50,036 bases of DNA. Source: Rhodococcus sp. EPR-157 (GTDB lineage Bacteria > Actinomycetota > Actinomycetes > Mycobacteriales > Mycobacteriaceae). The stretch is from positions 1-50,036 of the forward strand of contig NZ_LVCV01000642.1 in NCBI RefSeq assembly GCF_001647195.1, given 5' to 3'. The notes below the pieces were generated by a model that worked only from the letters and a program-made list of their open reading frames with translations, did not search any database and was not told the DNA's origin. Made by a program: the position numbers and the translations under genes. Positions 1-9,251 of this stretch are shown here, in pieces. Positions within the stretch are counted from its first letter, which is position 1. Every line of letters begins with the position of its first letter.

Positions 1-108
1 GAGGACAAGACCTGGACGCCGTCGATGGACGAGGACCAACGGGCGAAGCTCTACGCCGGATGGAAAAAAGCAGTAACGCGGACTTTGGATTGGGTTGATG
101 AAGAATGA
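1..108 (+). CDS. glpK: Glycerol kinase, C-terminal end (partial)
   Basis: Only the last 35 residues are in the window. They end in [15 protein letters not shown], which resembles the C-terminal tail of FGGY-family glycerol kinases (a tryptophan-lysine-alanine-valine stretch followed by a tryptophan near the end). The enzyme would phosphorylate glycerol to sn-glycerol 3-phosphate. The stop codon overlaps the start of the following glycerol-3-phosphate dehydrogenase by four bases (ATGA). That coupling of kinase and dehydrogenase is the main support for the call, because the fragment alone is too short for certainty. The gene is cut by the window edge rather than visibly broken. Confidence 0.75.
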   Translation, partial: EDKTWTPSMDEDQRAKLYAGWKKAVTRTLDWVDEE

Positions 109-1811
109 GTTCCACCACGACGGCGCTGTCGCCGGCGGCACGTACCGAATCCCTCGCCCGAATGGAATCGGAGGAACTCGACATTCTGGTCATCGGCGGC
201 GGGGTCGTCGGCGCGGGCACAGCATTGGATGCTGTGACCCGTGGACTGAAGGTCGGGTTGCTCGAAGCTCGTGACTACGCAGCCGGCACCTCCAGCCGCT
301 CGAGCAAGCTCTTCCATGGTGGGCTGCGGTACCTCGAACAGTTCAACTTCTCTCTGGTGTTCGAGGCATTGAGGGAGCGTTCGCTGGTGCTGAACACGTT
401 GTGTCCGCACCTTGCTCGTCCGGTTCCCTTCATCTATCCGCTCGAGAAGATCATCGATCGCGGCTACGTCGGGCTCGGGATCGGCGTGTACGACGCCATG
501 GGTGCAGGGCGCGGCGTTCCAGGTCACCACAAGCATTTGGGCAAGAAGAAGACCCTCGAATCGTTTCCGTCGGGCAAACGTTCCGCCATCCGTGGAGCAG
601 TGAAGTTCTACGAGGGGCAGGTCGACGACGCCCGTCACACCATGATGCTCGCGCGCACAGCCGCTGCCCACGGCGCATTGTGCGCCAACAGCGCTCGCGT
701 CACCGGCTTCTTACGGGAAGACGACAAGGTGGTCGGCGTTCTCGCGTGCGATCTCGAAACTGGTCGCACCTTCGAAGTGAGGGCGAAGCAGGTGATCAAT
801 GCCGCCGGGGTGTGGACCGACGAGGTTCAGCAAATGGTCGGTGGCCGAGGACAATTCCAGGTGCGAGCGTCGAAAGGCGTGCATCTGGTGGTGCCGCGTA
901 ATCGAATCAACAGTGCCACCGGCATCATCACCCGGACCGAGAAGTCCCTGCTGTTCGTCATTCCCTGGGGTAGTCACTGGATCATCGGCACCACCGATAC
1001 GGACTGGACGCTCGACCTGGCGCACCCGGCTGCGAGCTGTAGCGACATCGACTACATTCTCGGGCACGTCAACAAGCTGTTGGCCGATCCACTCGATCGC
1101 GACGATGTCGTCGGTGTATACGCGGGACTGAGGCCGCTGCTGTTCGGTGAATCCGACTCCACCAGTACGCTTTCCCGTGAACATGCCGTCTCGAGCCCAG
1201 TACGTGGCCTGACTGTCATCGCCGGCGGCAAGTACACCACCTACCGCGTGATGGCCAAGGACGCAGTCGACGCTGCGGTGCACGGCCTCGAGCGGAACGT
1301 GCCCAAGTGCGTCACCGAGAACATTCCACTCGTCGGAGCCGACGGATATCTCGGTGCCTACAATTCTCGCTCTCTGACGGCCGAACGTACCGGCATGCGA
1401 GTCTCACGCATCGAGCATCTGCTGGGTCGGTACGGCACGCTGACCGCCGAACTGCTGGACATGATCGAGGCGGACTCGGAGCTCGGTCTACCGCTCGACA
1501 CTGCGCCGGAGTACTTGCGCGCCGAGGCGGTGTACGCGGCAAGCCACGAGGGCGCACAGCATCTCGACGACATTCTCACGCGTCGTACTCGTATTTCGAT
1601 CGAGGTCCCGGACCGCGGCGATGCGGCAGCGGTCGAAGTCGCGCGCCTCGTGGCGCCGGTCCTGGGTTGGGACGATCAACACGTGTCCGAGGAAATCGAG
1701 CACTATCGGCTACGAGTGCAGGCCGAACGTGATTCGCAGCAGGAGCTCGACGACGACACGGCCGATGCCGCGCGGCTCGGCGCCCCGGACGTCCGGTTGG
1801 GCGTGGGCTGA
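105..1811 (+). CDS. glpD: Aerobic glycerol-3-phosphate dehydrogenase (first copy)
   Basis: This 568-residue FAD enzyme oxidises sn-glycerol 3-phosphate to dihydroxyacetone phosphate and passes electrons to the quinone pool at the membrane. The N-terminus carries the dinucleotide-binding motif GGGVVGAG at residues 31-38, followed by the GlpD-typical [18 protein letters not shown]. The C-terminal half holds [11 protein letters not shown] and the [11 protein letters not shown] motif. The length fits actinobacterial GlpD. The start overlaps the upstream kinase stop (ATGA), so the two are probably translationally coupled in a glpK-glpD operon. It is clearly paralogous to the second GlpD at 31815-33566 and shares most of these motifs with it. 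A strong hairpin at 1861-1895 lies 49 bases downstream. Confidence 0.95.
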   Translation: MSSTTTALSPAARTESLARMESEELDILVIGGGVVGAGTALDAVTRGLKVGLLEARDYAAGTSSRSSKLFHGGLRYLEQFNFSLVFEALRERSLVLNTLCPHLARPVPFIYPLEKIIDRGYVGLGIGVYDAMGAGRGVPGHHKHLGKKKTLESFPSGKRSAIRGAVKFYEGQVDDARHTMMLARTAAAHGALCANSARVTGFLREDDKVVGVLACDLETGRTFEVRAKQVINAAGVWTDEVQQMVGGRGQFQVRASKGVHLVVPRNRINSATGIITRTEKSLLFVIPWGSHWIIGTTDTDWTLDLAHPAASCSDIDYILGHVNKLLADPLDRDDVVGVYAGLRPLLFGESDSTSTLSREHAVSSPVRGLTVIAGGKYTTYRVMAKDAVDAAVHGLERNVPKCVTENIPLVGADGYLGAYNSRSLTAERTGMRVSRIEHLLGRYGTLTAELLDMIEADSELGLPLDTAPEYLRAEAVYAASHEGAQHLDDILTRRTRISIEVPDRGDAAAVEVARLVAPVLGWDDQHVSEEIEHYRLRVQAERDSQQELDDDTADAARLGAPDVRLGVG

Positions 1812-1860
1812 CCTTACCCGCGCCTGGCCGGGGCCGGGACGTGCACGACACCGAAACACA

Positions 1861-1895
1861 AAGATGGGCCACTGCGGGTTGCAGTGGCCCATCTT
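1861..1895. terminator. Bidirectional Rho-independent-type hairpin between glpD and sdhB
   Basis: Fifteen bases (AAGATGGGCCACTGC) are followed by a five-base loop (GGGTT) and the perfect reverse complement of the first arm. The element lies between the convergent ends of glpD (+) and sdhB (-), 12 bases past the sdhB stop. The stem ends in A/T-rich bases but lacks a long T run, as is common in high-GC actinobacteria. The position and perfect stem make transcription termination in both directions the simplest reading. Confidence 0.85.
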
Positions 1896-1907
1896 GTGCG
1901 GACGAGT

Positions 1908-2687
1908 CTAGCGAGCGAAGAGCAGCGCGCGCTTGACCTCCTGAATCGCCTTGGTCACCTGGATGCCACGGGGGCACGCGTCGGTGCAGTTGAACGTCGT
2001 GCGGCAGCGCCACACACCCTCGACATCGTTGAGGATGTCCAGGCGCTCGGATGCACCTTCGTCGCGGCTGTCGAAGATGAACCGGTGTGCATTGACGATG
2101 GCAGCCGGACCGAAGTAGCTGCCGTCGCTCCAGTAGACCGGGCACGACGTCGTGCAGCATGCGCACAGGATGCACTTGGTCGTGTCGTCGAAGCGAGCGC
2201 GATCGGCGGCGGACTGGATCCGCTCGCGGGTCGGCTCGTTACCGGTCGTCATCAGGAACGGCTTGACCGCACGGAATGCGTCGAAGAACGGTTCCATGTC
2301 GACGATGAGATCCTTCTCGACCGGCAAGCCCCTGATGGGTTCGATCGTGATGGTCAGCGTCTTCGAGGAATCCTTCGGCAGCATGTCGCGCATCAGCACC
2401 TTGCAGGCGAGACGGTTGACGCCGTTGATGCGCATTGCATCGCTTCCGCAAACGCCGTGCGCGCACGAGCGGCGAAACGTCAACGTTCCGTCGAGGTAGC
2501 CCTTGACGTAGTGCAGCAGGTTCAGCAAACGGTCTGTCGGCAGCGTCGGTACCTGAAAGCTGTCCCAGCGCTGTCCGTCACCGCTCTCCGGGTTGAAGCG
2601 AGCGATCTTGAGGGTCACCATGACCGAACCGTTGGGCACGGGCAGATCGGACGAGTGGTCGGCTTTGTCGAGAGTGGGGGCGCTCAT
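1908..2687 (-). CDS. sdhB: Succinate dehydrogenase iron-sulfur subunit
   Basis: This 259-residue subunit carries electrons from the flavoprotein to the quinone site. The N-terminal plant-type ferredoxin domain has CAHGVCGSD, with Asp in place of one cysteine as in several bacterial SdhB proteins, followed by a further Cys after RINGVNRLAC. The C-terminal domain has CILCACCTTSCP for the [4Fe-4S] cluster and CRTTFNCTDACPRG for the [3Fe-4S] cluster. It starts one base after the sdhA stop, so the two are surely co-transcribed. It is the last gene of sdhCDAB and ends at the terminator shared with glpD. All cluster ligands expected for the family are visible. Confidence 0.97.
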   Translation of the reverse strand: MSAPTLDKADHSSDLPVPNGSVMVTLKIARFNPESGDGQRWDSFQVPTLPTDRLLNLLHYVKGYLDGTLTFRRSCAHGVCGSDAMRINGVNRLACKVLMRDMLPKDSSKTLTITIEPIRGLPVEKDLIVDMEPFFDAFRAVKPFLMTTGNEPTRERIQSAADRARFDDTTKCILCACCTTSCPVYWSDGSYFGPAAIVNAHRFIFDSRDEGASERLDILNDVEGVWRCRTTFNCTDACPRGIQVTKAIQEVKRALLFAR

Positions 2688-2688
2688 A

Positions 2689-4440
2689 TCAGTACTTCCG
2701 CTCCATCGGCTCGTAGCGGGTCTGGACTACCGGCTTGTATTCCAGACGGATGTCGGTGAGCAGGCCAACGCCCTCTTTGTAGGCCATGGTGTGCTTCATG
2801 TACTCGGCGTCGTTGCGGTCCGGGTAGTCCTCGCGAGCGTGTCCGCCGCGCGATTCCTTGCGGTTGAGCGCACCGACGACGGTGACCTCTGCCATCTCGA
2901 GCAGGAAGCCCAGTTCGACGGCTTCGAGTAGATCGCTGTTGTAGCGAGCTCCCTTGTCCTGCACGGTGATGTGGTTGTACCGCTCCTTGAGGGCGCGGAC
3001 GTCCTTGAGTGCGGTTTCGAGGCGCTCCTGCGTGCGGAACACCGACGCGTTGTTGTCCATCGACTGCTGGAGTTCGCTGCGGATGTCGGCGACGCGCTCG
3101 TGGCCGTGGTCCGACAGTACGAGCGCGAGCCAATCCTGGACCATCTTGGCGGGCTCGTCGGGCAACGGGGTGAAGTCGACCGAGTTGGCATACTTGGCAG
3201 CCGCGATTCCGGCGCGACGGCCGAAGACGTTGATGTCGAGTAGCGAGTTGGTACCGAGACGGTTGGCTCCGTGTACGGACACGCACGCGCACTCGCCCGC
3301 TGCGTAGAGCCCGGGAACGTGGTCGTCGTTGGTCCGTAGGACCTCACCGTTGATCTTGGTGGGGATGCCGCCCATGACGTAGTGGCACGTCGGGTAGACC
3401 GGGACGGGCTCCTTGACGGGGTCCACGCCGAGGTAGGTCCGCGAGAACTCCATGATGTCGGGGAGCTTCTCGTCGAGAACTTCCTCGGGAATGTGCGTGA
3501 CGTCGATGTAGACGTAGTCCTTGTTCGGTCCGCCGCCGCGGCCCTCGAGAACCTCGAGAACCATCGATCGCGCGACGATGTCGCGTGGTGCCAGGTCCTT
3601 GATGGTGGGTGCGTAGCGCTCCATGAAGCGTTCGCCAGACTCGTTGCGGAGGATTCCGCCCTCGCCTCGAACGGCCTCCGAGATCAAGATGCCGAGGCCG
3701 GCGAGACCTGTCGGGTGGAACTGGTGAAACTCCATGTCTTCGAGGGGAAGACCCTTGCGGAAGACGATGCCCATGCCGTCACCGGTCAGGGTGTGCGCAT
3801 TGGAGGTGGTCTTGTACATGCGACCCGAACCGCCGGTGGCGAACACGATCGACTTCGCGTGGAAGATGTGCAGTTCGCCGGTCGAGAGCTCGTAGGCGAT
3901 GATGCCGGTCGCAACAGGACCGTTGTCGGTCTCGGTCAGGCACAGATCGAGTGCGTAGAACTCGTTGTAGAACTCGACGTCGTGCTTGACGCAGTTCTGG
4001 TAGAGCGTCTGGAGGATCATGTGGCCGGTACGGTCGGCCGCGTAACACGCACGGCGAACGGGCGCCTTGCCGTGGTCACGCGTGTGGCCACCGAAGCGCC
4101 GCTGATCGATCTTGCCCTCGGGTGTCCGGTTGAATGGAAGACCCATCTTCTCGAGATCGAGAACGGCGTCGATCGCTTCCTTGGCCATGATCTCGACCGC
4201 GTCCTGATCGGCGAGGTAGTCGCCGCCCTTGACGGTGTCGAAGGTGTGCCACTCCCAGTTGTCTTCCTCGACGTTGGCCAGGGCGGCGCACATGCCGCCC
4301 TGCGCTGCTCCGGTGTGCGAGCGCGTCGGGTAGAGCTTGGTCAGAACCGCGGTGCGGGCCTGTGGACCGGCTTCGATGGCTGCTCGCATACCTGCGCCGC
4401 CGGCGCCGACGATGAGCACGTCATAACGATGTTCCTGCAT
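2689..4440 (-). CDS. sdhA: Succinate dehydrogenase flavoprotein subunit
   Basis: This 583-residue catalytic subunit oxidises succinate to fumarate using covalently bound FAD. The N-terminal GAGGAG dinucleotide-binding motif is at residues 12-17. The covalent-FAD motif SHTGAAQGG follows, with the histidine at about residue 42. HQFHPTGL and the substrate-binding stretch NRLGTNSLLDINVFGRRAG are also present. Length and motifs are normal for SdhA of the sdhCDAB type. It sits 16 bases after sdhD and one base before sdhB. Together with two heme-ligating membrane subunits this is a complete complex II. Confidence 0.97.
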   Translation of the reverse strand: MQEHRYDVLIVGAGGAGMRAAIEAGPQARTAVLTKLYPTRSHTGAAQGGMCAALANVEEDNWEWHTFDTVKGGDYLADQDAVEIMAKEAIDAVLDLEKMGLPFNRTPEGKIDQRRFGGHTRDHGKAPVRRACYAADRTGHMILQTLYQNCVKHDVEFYNEFYALDLCLTETDNGPVATGIIAYELSTGELHIFHAKSIVFATGGSGRMYKTTSNAHTLTGDGMGIVFRKGLPLEDMEFHQFHPTGLAGLGILISEAVRGEGGILRNESGERFMERYAPTIKDLAPRDIVARSMVLEVLEGRGGGPNKDYVYIDVTHIPEEVLDEKLPDIMEFSRTYLGVDPVKEPVPVYPTCHYVMGGIPTKINGEVLRTNDDHVPGLYAAGECACVSVHGANRLGTNSLLDINVFGRRAGIAAAKYANSVDFTPLPDEPAKMVQDWLALVLSDHGHERVADIRSELQQSMDNNASVFRTQERLETALKDVRALKERYNHITVQDKGARYNSDLLEAVELGFLLEMAEVTVVGALNRKESRGGHAREDYPDRNDAEYMKHTMAYKEGVGLLTDIRLEYKPVVQTRYEPMERKY

Positions 4441-4456
4441 GAATGCTTCAGTTCCC

Positions 4457-4912
4457 TTAGCTCGCCGAGATGTTCGGATCGAAGGTGAAGATGACGTAGG
4501 TGCCCAAGCCCATGATGAGAACCATCGACAGGATGAGCAGCGCCGTCAGCCAGAATCGCGTCGAGTCCTTGCGGGAGTAGTCCGCGATGATCGTCCGTAG
4601 TCCGTTGCCGCCATGCAGTTGAGCGAGCCACAGCATGGTCAGGTCCCAGAACTGCCAGAACGGGCTGGACCAGCGTCCGGCGACGAACGCGAAGTTGATC
4701 CTGTGTACGCCCTCGTCGAGCATCAACATGATGAACATGTGGCCCAGGACGAGCACGACGAGCGCGAGACCCGAGAAACGCATGAACAGCCATGCGTACA
4801 TCTCGAAGTTGCCCCGCGACTGCCGCCTCGGCGAACGTGGGTTGTCCAGACTTGCCGGACGGTCGTATGTCTTGCCGAGGGACTTGGCCTCGGGTCCGTG
4901 TGTCGTTGCCAT
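4457..4912 (-). CDS. sdhD: Succinate dehydrogenase membrane anchor subunit
   Basis: This 151-residue protein has three hydrophobic segments, at about residues 40-65, 88-103 and 121-143, after a polar N-terminus. The LHGGNGLR stretch around His100 matches the conserved region near the heme and quinone site of actinobacterial SdhD. The ATG at 4912 shares its A with the sdhC stop codon (TGATG), which decides the start over longer in-frame possibilities inside sdhC. The subunit anchors SdhAB to the cytoplasmic membrane together with SdhC. Confidence 0.93.
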   Translation of the reverse strand: MATTHGPEAKSLGKTYDRPASLDNPRSPRRQSRGNFEMYAWLFMRFSGLALVVLVLGHMFIMLMLDEGVHRINFAFVAGRWSSPFWQFWDLTMLWLAQLHGGNGLRTIIADYSRKDSTRFWLTALLILSMVLIMGLGTYVIFTFDPNISAS

Positions 4913-5322
4913 CAGTGCCCGCTCGCTGTGAACATGTTGTAGAAGATTCGGCCCGCTCCGGGAATCATGACCACGATCCAGATCGCGGCGATGATCCACA
5001 GCATCAGCTTCTGGTACTTCGGTCCCTGTGACCAGAAGTCGACCAGCATCACGCGGACGCCGTTGAGTGCGTGGTAGAGCACTGCTGCGACGAGACCGAT
5101 CTCCATGAGGCCGACGAGCGGCGTCTTGTAGGTGTCGATGATCGCGTCGTAGGTCTCGGGATTGACACGCACCATGGCGGTGTCCAAGACGTGGACGAAC
5201 AAGAAGAAGAACGTCAACACGCCCGTGATGCGATGCAGAACCCAGGACCACATGCCCGGATCCCCGCGGTACAGAGACCGCTTGCGCTCCTTCGCCGGAG
5301 CGACTTCCGTGGTGCTACTCAT
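4912..5322 (-). CDS. sdhC: Succinate dehydrogenase cytochrome b556 subunit
   Basis: This 136-residue membrane subunit has three transmembrane segments. It shows the SdhC signature SWVLHRITGVLTFFF near residue 26 and the probable heme ligand His84 in YHALNGVR. The chosen ATG at 5322 is preceded by GGAGG about 11 bases upstream. An in-frame ATG at 5346 would add MTLEALHS and cannot be excluded. It is the first gene of the sdhCDAB operon. The 267-base region up to cdd must hold its promoter, but no single convincing -10/-35 pair was identified there. Confidence 0.93.
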   Translation of the reverse strand: MSSTTEVAPAKERKRSLYRGDPGMWSWVLHRITGVLTFFFLFVHVLDTAMVRVNPETYDAIIDTYKTPLVGLMEIGLVAAVLYHALNGVRVMLVDFWSQGPKYQKLMLWIIAAIWIVVMIPGAGRIFYNMFTASGH

Positions 5323-5589
5323 CGAGTGCAAAGCCTCCAACGTCATTGGTGGACGCGTCGAGCCTGGTGGCCGGGCAACGGACCTGGCTCGATTTGTCTT
5401 ACTCCGGCTCCGAACGGTTATCGAAGAGCCGCCGTCTTTGAACTCTAAACCCATTGGAAACGCGGAACTAATTCGACTCGAGATTCGTACTGACCTGGCT
5501 TTTCTTGTTAGGTTTGCCTTTCCATCTTTTCGTGATCGGTTCAGTGAACTGCGCTGCGGCCGGGCTGTGCACGTGATTGTATGTGACGC

Positions 5590-6000
5590 ATGGCCGAAAT
5601 CGACTGGAAATCGTTGCGACACAAAGCCCATGAGGCAATGAGGCAAGCCTATGCGCCCTACTCCAACTATCCGGTGGGTGCGGCCGCGCTAGTGGACGAC
5701 GACCGAATTGTGACCGGATGCAATGTGGAAAATGTCTCATATGGATTGGGGCTCTGTGCCGAGTGCGGACTGGTCTCCAGTCTCCATTCGACCGGAGGCG
5801 GACGTCTGGTTGCGTTCTCGTGCTGTGACAGCCGAGGGGCGATTCTGATGCCGTGTGGGCGGTGCAGACAGTTGCTGTTCGAGTTCGGCGGGGCGGATCT
5901 GCTCGTGGACACCGTGGAAGGCCCCACGCCTCTGGGGCAGCTGCTCCCTTCCGCCTTCGGTCCCGACGATCTCGCATCGGGCAAGCAGGACCTCGTCTGA
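5590..6000 (+). CDS. cdd: Cytidine deaminase
   Basis: This 136-residue zinc enzyme deaminates cytidine and deoxycytidine to uridine and deoxyuridine. The zinc and catalytic residues are visible as CAE (C56, E58) and PCGRC (C89, C92), and N45VEN carries the nucleoside-binding motif. The length is that of the small homotetrameric class. It is followed after 13 bases by deoA, giving a pyrimidine nucleoside salvage unit. It is transcribed divergently from sdhC. In M. tuberculosis, as I recall, sdhC, cdd, deoA and add lie in this same order. Confidence 0.95.
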   Translation: MAEIDWKSLRHKAHEAMRQAYAPYSNYPVGAAALVDDDRIVTGCNVENVSYGLGLCAECGLVSSLHSTGGGRLVAFSCCDSRGAILMPCGRCRQLLFEFGGADLLVDTVEGPTPLGQLLPSAFGPDDLASGKQDLV

Positions 6001-6013
6001 CACAGTGGCAACC

Positions 6014-7297
6014 ATGTCTGACGCAGTTTCGATCATTGCCGCCAAACGGGACGGCCACGAACTCACCCCGACGCAGATCGACTGGGTGATCGATGCGTTC
6101 ACCAAGGGAATCGTCGCGGACGAACAGATGTCGGCGCTCGCAATGGCCATTCTCTGGCGTGGAATGAGCAGAGCCGAGCTCAGCCGATGGACCGCCGCGA
6201 TGATCGCGTCCGGAAGTCGGATGGACTTCACGTCCCTGCCGAGGCCGACCGTCGACAAGCATTCGACCGGCGGTGTGGGAGACAAGATCACGCTCCCGCT
6301 TGCTCCGCTCGTCGCTGCATGCGGCGCCGCAGTTCCACAGCTGTCCGGCCGGGGGCTCGGACATACCGGCGGCACCCTGGACAAGCTCGAGTCGATTCCG
6401 GGGTGGCGGGCAGATCTGTCGAGCGAGGAGATCCACGCGATACTCGCCGACCCTGCCGTCGGCGCAGTGGTGTGTGCGGCGGGCGCAGACCTCGCCCCCG
6501 CCGACAAACGGCTCTACGCACTGCGGGACGTCACCGGCACAGTCGAATCGATTCCCCTCATCGCAAGTTCGATCATGAGCAAGAAGATCGCCGAAGGAAC
6601 GGGCGCACTCGTCTTGGACGTCAAGGTCGGGGCAGGCGCATTCATGAAGAACATCGACGACGCGCGGGCACTCGCCGAAGCGATGGTCGGCCTCGGGACC
6701 GACGCGGGGGTTCGGACGGTTGCCGTGCTCACCGCTATGGATTGCCCCCTCGGGCTGACGGCGGGCAACGCTCTCGAGGTAGAGGAGTCGCTCGATGTTC
6801 TCGCCGGCGGAGGGCCTGCGGACATCGTCGAACTGACGTTGACGCTCGCACGGACGATGCTGACGGCCGCCGGAATCGAGGGCGTCGACCCCGCCGACAA
6901 GCTTGCCGACGGGACCGCCATGGATCGGTGGCGAGCGATGATCGCCGCGCAGGGCGGAGATCCCGCAGCGCAGCTACCGGTGGCGAAGGAATCGTTTCTC
7001 ATCAGCGCAGAGTCCGACGGTGTGGTCACCGCGCTCGACGCGATGGGTGTGGGCGTCGCTGCGTGGAGGCTCGGCGCCGGACGTGAGCGCCAGGGTGAGG
7101 CTGTGCAAGCAGCGGCAGGTGTGCGGCTGCACGCGAAACCGGGTGACCGCGTCACCGTCGGTGCGCCGCTCGCAACCCTGTACACCGACACGCCGGAAAA
7201 GTTCGAGTATGCGGCCGAGGCGATTGCGGGCGCATGGACGATCGGCGACACTGCGGTGGACGCATCGCCGATCGTCCTCGGGAGGATCGGCGGTTAG
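6014..7297 (+). CDS. deoA: Thymidine phosphorylase
   Basis: This 427-residue enzyme performs phosphorolysis of thymidine and deoxyuridine to base and deoxyribose 1-phosphate. It contains the family signature SGRGLGHTGGTLDKLES near residues 115-131, preceded by KHSTGGVGDK for phosphate binding. SIMSKKIAEGTGALVLDVK follows further on. The ATG at 6014 lies 13 bases after the cdd stop. Upstream in-frame starts would run into cdd in another frame and are unlikely. Its TAG stop overlaps the TAA stop of the convergent aminotransferase by two bases (7295-7296), so the accessory block that follows abuts the gene with no spacer. Confidence 0.95.
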   Translation: MSDAVSIIAAKRDGHELTPTQIDWVIDAFTKGIVADEQMSALAMAILWRGMSRAELSRWTAAMIASGSRMDFTSLPRPTVDKHSTGGVGDKITLPLAPLVAACGAAVPQLSGRGLGHTGGTLDKLESIPGWRADLSSEEIHAILADPAVGAVVCAAGADLAPADKRLYALRDVTGTVESIPLIASSIMSKKIAEGTGALVLDVKVGAGAFMKNIDDARALAEAMVGLGTDAGVRTVAVLTAMDCPLGLTAGNALEVEESLDVLAGGGPADIVELTLTLARTMLTAAGIEGVDPADKLADGTAMDRWRAMIAAQGGDPAAQLPVAKESFLISAESDGVVTALDAMGVGVAAWRLGAGRERQGEAVQAAAGVRLHAKPGDRVTVGAPLATLYTDTPEKFEYAAEAIAGAWTIGDTAVDASPIVLGRIGG

Positions 7298-8661
7298 AGA
7301 AGGTTCCCGGCTTCCGTGAGCACGCTGCGGAGTATCTGTTCCATGTCGTCGAACTCCTTCTGGCCGCAGATCAGCGGAGGAGCGAGTTGGACGACGGGGT
7401 CGCCGCGGTCGTCGGCACGGCAGTACAGACCGGCGTCGAACAGTGCGGTCGAGAGGAAGCCGCGCAGGATGCGTTCGGCCTCGGCGTCGGTGAAGGTCTC
7501 CTTCGTGGCCTTGTCCTTGACCAACTCGATTCCGTAGAAGAATCCCTCACCTCGAACATCGCCGACGATGGGAAGATCGCGCAGCTTCTCCAACGTTGCA
7601 CGAAACGCCGGTGCGGTCTGTGCGACGTGGGCGTTGATGCCCTCGCGTTCGAAGATGTCGAGGTTCGCCAGTGCGACTGCGGCCGAGACCGGGTGCCCGC
7701 CGAACGTATAGCCGTGCGCGAAGCTGGACGTGCCGTCGTCGAACGGTTCGAACAGCCTGTCGGAGGCGATCATCGCGCCGATCGGGGAGTATCCGGACGT
7801 CATTCCCTTCGCACACGTGATGATGTCGGGGACGTATCCGAAATCGTTGCACGCGAACATCGAACCGATTCGCCCGAATGCGCAGATGACCTCGTCGGAC
7901 ACCAGCAGTACGTCGTAGCGATCGCAGATCTCGCGGACACGCTCGAAATAGCCGGGCGGCGGCGGAAAGCAACCGCCTGCGTTCTGGACAGGCTCGAGGA
8001 ACACTGCGGCGACGGTGTCGGGGCCCTCGAATTCAATTGCCTCGGCAATGCGATCCGCGGCCCAGATGCCGAAGGCCTTCGGGTCGGTGTCCATAGGAGC
8101 CGGCGCACGATAGATGTTGGTGTTCGGCACCCTGAACGCGCCCGGCGTCAGCGGTTCGAACGGCTCTTTCAGCGCCGGAATGCCGGTGATCGCGAGCGCA
8201 CCCTGAGGAGTTCCGTGGTATGCGATCGAGCGTGAGATCACCTTGTGCTTACCGGGTTTGCCGACCTTCTTGAAGTACTGCTTCGCAAGCTTCCACGCAC
8301 TCTCGACGGCTTCTCCGCCGCCGGTGGTGAAGAAGACACGGTTGAGATCGCCCGGTGCGTACCCCGCAAGTCGCTCGGCGAGCTCGATGGCAGGCGGCGT
8401 GACATACGACCACAGCGGAAAGAACGAAAGTTCCTTGGCCTGCTTCGCTGCAGCCTCGGCGAGTTCCTCACGGCCGTGACCGACCTGGACGACGAACAAG
8501 CCGGACAGGCCGTCGATGTAACTCTTGCCGTTGGAATCGAAGATGGTCGATCCCTCACCCCGAGTGATGATCGGAGGGGTGATACCTGCCCCGTGACGCG
8601 AGAAGTGGCCCCAGAGGTGCTTGGCCGCGGAGGCGTCGAGCTCGGCTGTTGTCTTGGTCAT
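7294..8661 (-). CDS. Class III aminotransferase, probable polyamine (putrescine-type) transaminase
   Basis: This 455-residue fold-type I PLP enzyme has the phosphate-binding TTGGGEAVE at 112-120, the pyridine-nitrogen Asp256 in VSDEVICAFGR and the Schiff-base Lys285 in CAKGMTSGYSP. The family includes putrescine-pyruvate (SpuC-like), GABA and beta-alanine transaminases. The neighbours (aminoaldehyde dehydrogenase, FAD amine oxidase, APC permease, AsnC regulator) favour a polyamine substrate, but the sequence alone does not fix it. The ATG at 8661 overlaps the regulator's stop (ATGA). A TTG at 8673 would add four residues and is less likely. Confidence 0.85.
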   Translation of the reverse strand: MTKTTAELDASAAKHLWGHFSRHGAGITPPIITRGEGSTIFDSNGKSYIDGLSGLFVVQVGHGREELAEAAAKQAKELSFFPLWSYVTPPAIELAERLAGYAPGDLNRVFFTTGGGEAVESAWKLAKQYFKKVGKPGKHKVISRSIAYHGTPQGALAITGIPALKEPFEPLTPGAFRVPNTNIYRAPAPMDTDPKAFGIWAADRIAEAIEFEGPDTVAAVFLEPVQNAGGCFPPPPGYFERVREICDRYDVLLVSDEVICAFGRIGSMFACNDFGYVPDIITCAKGMTSGYSPIGAMIASDRLFEPFDDGTSSFAHGYTFGGHPVSAAVALANLDIFEREGINAHVAQTAPAFRATLEKLRDLPIVGDVRGEGFFYGIELVKDKATKETFTDAEAERILRGFLSTALFDAGLYCRADDRGDPVVQLAPPLICGQKEFDDMEQILRSVLTEAGNLL

Positions 8662-9122
8662 CGGGTACCCCAATTGTATTGTTGTTTGACGAGTTTGAGA
8701 TAGACGAGTGTTTCGGTGCTGGTGACGCCGGGCAACGTTCGGATCTGCTTGTTGAGGATCTGCAGCAGGTGCTCGTCGTCCTCGCAGACGACCTCGACGA
8801 CGATGTCGAACGAACCTGCTGTGAGAACGACGTAGTCGACGGCGTCCTGTGTAGCGAGTTCGTCGGCGAGTTCGTAACTGTCACCGGTGCACTTGATTCC
8901 GATCATCGCCTGCCGGTTGAAGCCGACCTGTATCGGATCCGTGACAGCAACGATCTGCATGACACCGGTCTCGGTGAGCTTCTGAACTCGTTGCCGCACA
9001 GCTGCTTCGGACAGGCCGACAGCCTTCCCGATGGCAGAGTAGGAACGTCGGCCGTCCTCCTGTAACTGTTCGATGATGGCTTTGGAGACGTCGTCGAGTG
9101 GAACCGGCGGCTGATCGGGCAT
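8658..9122 (-). CDS. Lrp/AsnC family transcriptional regulator of the polyamine block
   Basis: This 154-residue protein has an N-terminal winged helix-turn-helix (SYSAIGKAVGLSEAAVRQRV, about residues 27-46). A C-terminal RAM/AsnC ligand-sensing domain follows, with the typical GSFDIVVEVVCED and a terminal TETLVYLKLVKQQYNW. It is translationally coupled to the downstream aminotransferase (ATGA at 8658-8661) and divergent from the aldehyde dehydrogenase. It therefore probably controls both arms from the 142-base intergenic region, in response to a polyamine-derived amine or amino acid. The effector is inferred from context only. Confidence 0.9.
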   Translation of the reverse strand: MPDQPPVPLDDVSKAIIEQLQEDGRRSYSAIGKAVGLSEAAVRQRVQKLTETGVMQIVAVTDPIQVGFNRQAMIGIKCTGDSYELADELATQDAVDYVVLTAGSFDIVVEVVCEDDEHLLQILNKQIRTLPGVTSTETLVYLKLVKQQYNWGTR

Positions 9123-9200
9123 ACGTCGATACTGGACTCTTCGGAGCGATTGTTCAACCCCGAAGGTATGGAATTCGTCTTAGAAGTGTTAGTTTTCGGC

Positions 9201-9240
9201 AGAATCAGTCGAAAAACGCGATTCTAGCTAGAGAATCAGT
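9201..9240. promoter_or_regulatory. Candidate operator in the AsnC-aldehyde dehydrogenase divergent region
   Basis: AGAATCAGT occurs twice as a direct repeat (9201-9209 and 9232-9240), 31 bases apart, close to three helical turns. An inverted copy GATTCT (9220-9225) forms arms with AGAATC (9232-9237) around AGCTAG. The spacing is what one expects for an Lrp/AsnC oligomer binding one DNA face, and the site lies between the regulator and the aldehyde dehydrogenase. Binding is inferred from repeat geometry only. Confidence 0.4.
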
Positions 9241-9251
9241 GGTGCTGTCGG

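Noticed and set aside
1884-2759. Long plus-strand open frame of 291 codons
   Set aside because: It runs antisense to sdhB, whose cluster motifs and operon position are unambiguous; long antisense frames are expected in high-GC DNA.
3382-4488. 368-codon plus-strand frame
   Set aside because: Antisense shadow of sdhA; no recognisable domain, and sdhA shows all flavoprotein motifs.
5323-5589. Possible CRP-like or other operator between sdhC and cdd
   Set aside because: GTGATTGTATGTGAC-like bases lack a proper inverted repeat; nothing beyond AT-richness could be supported.
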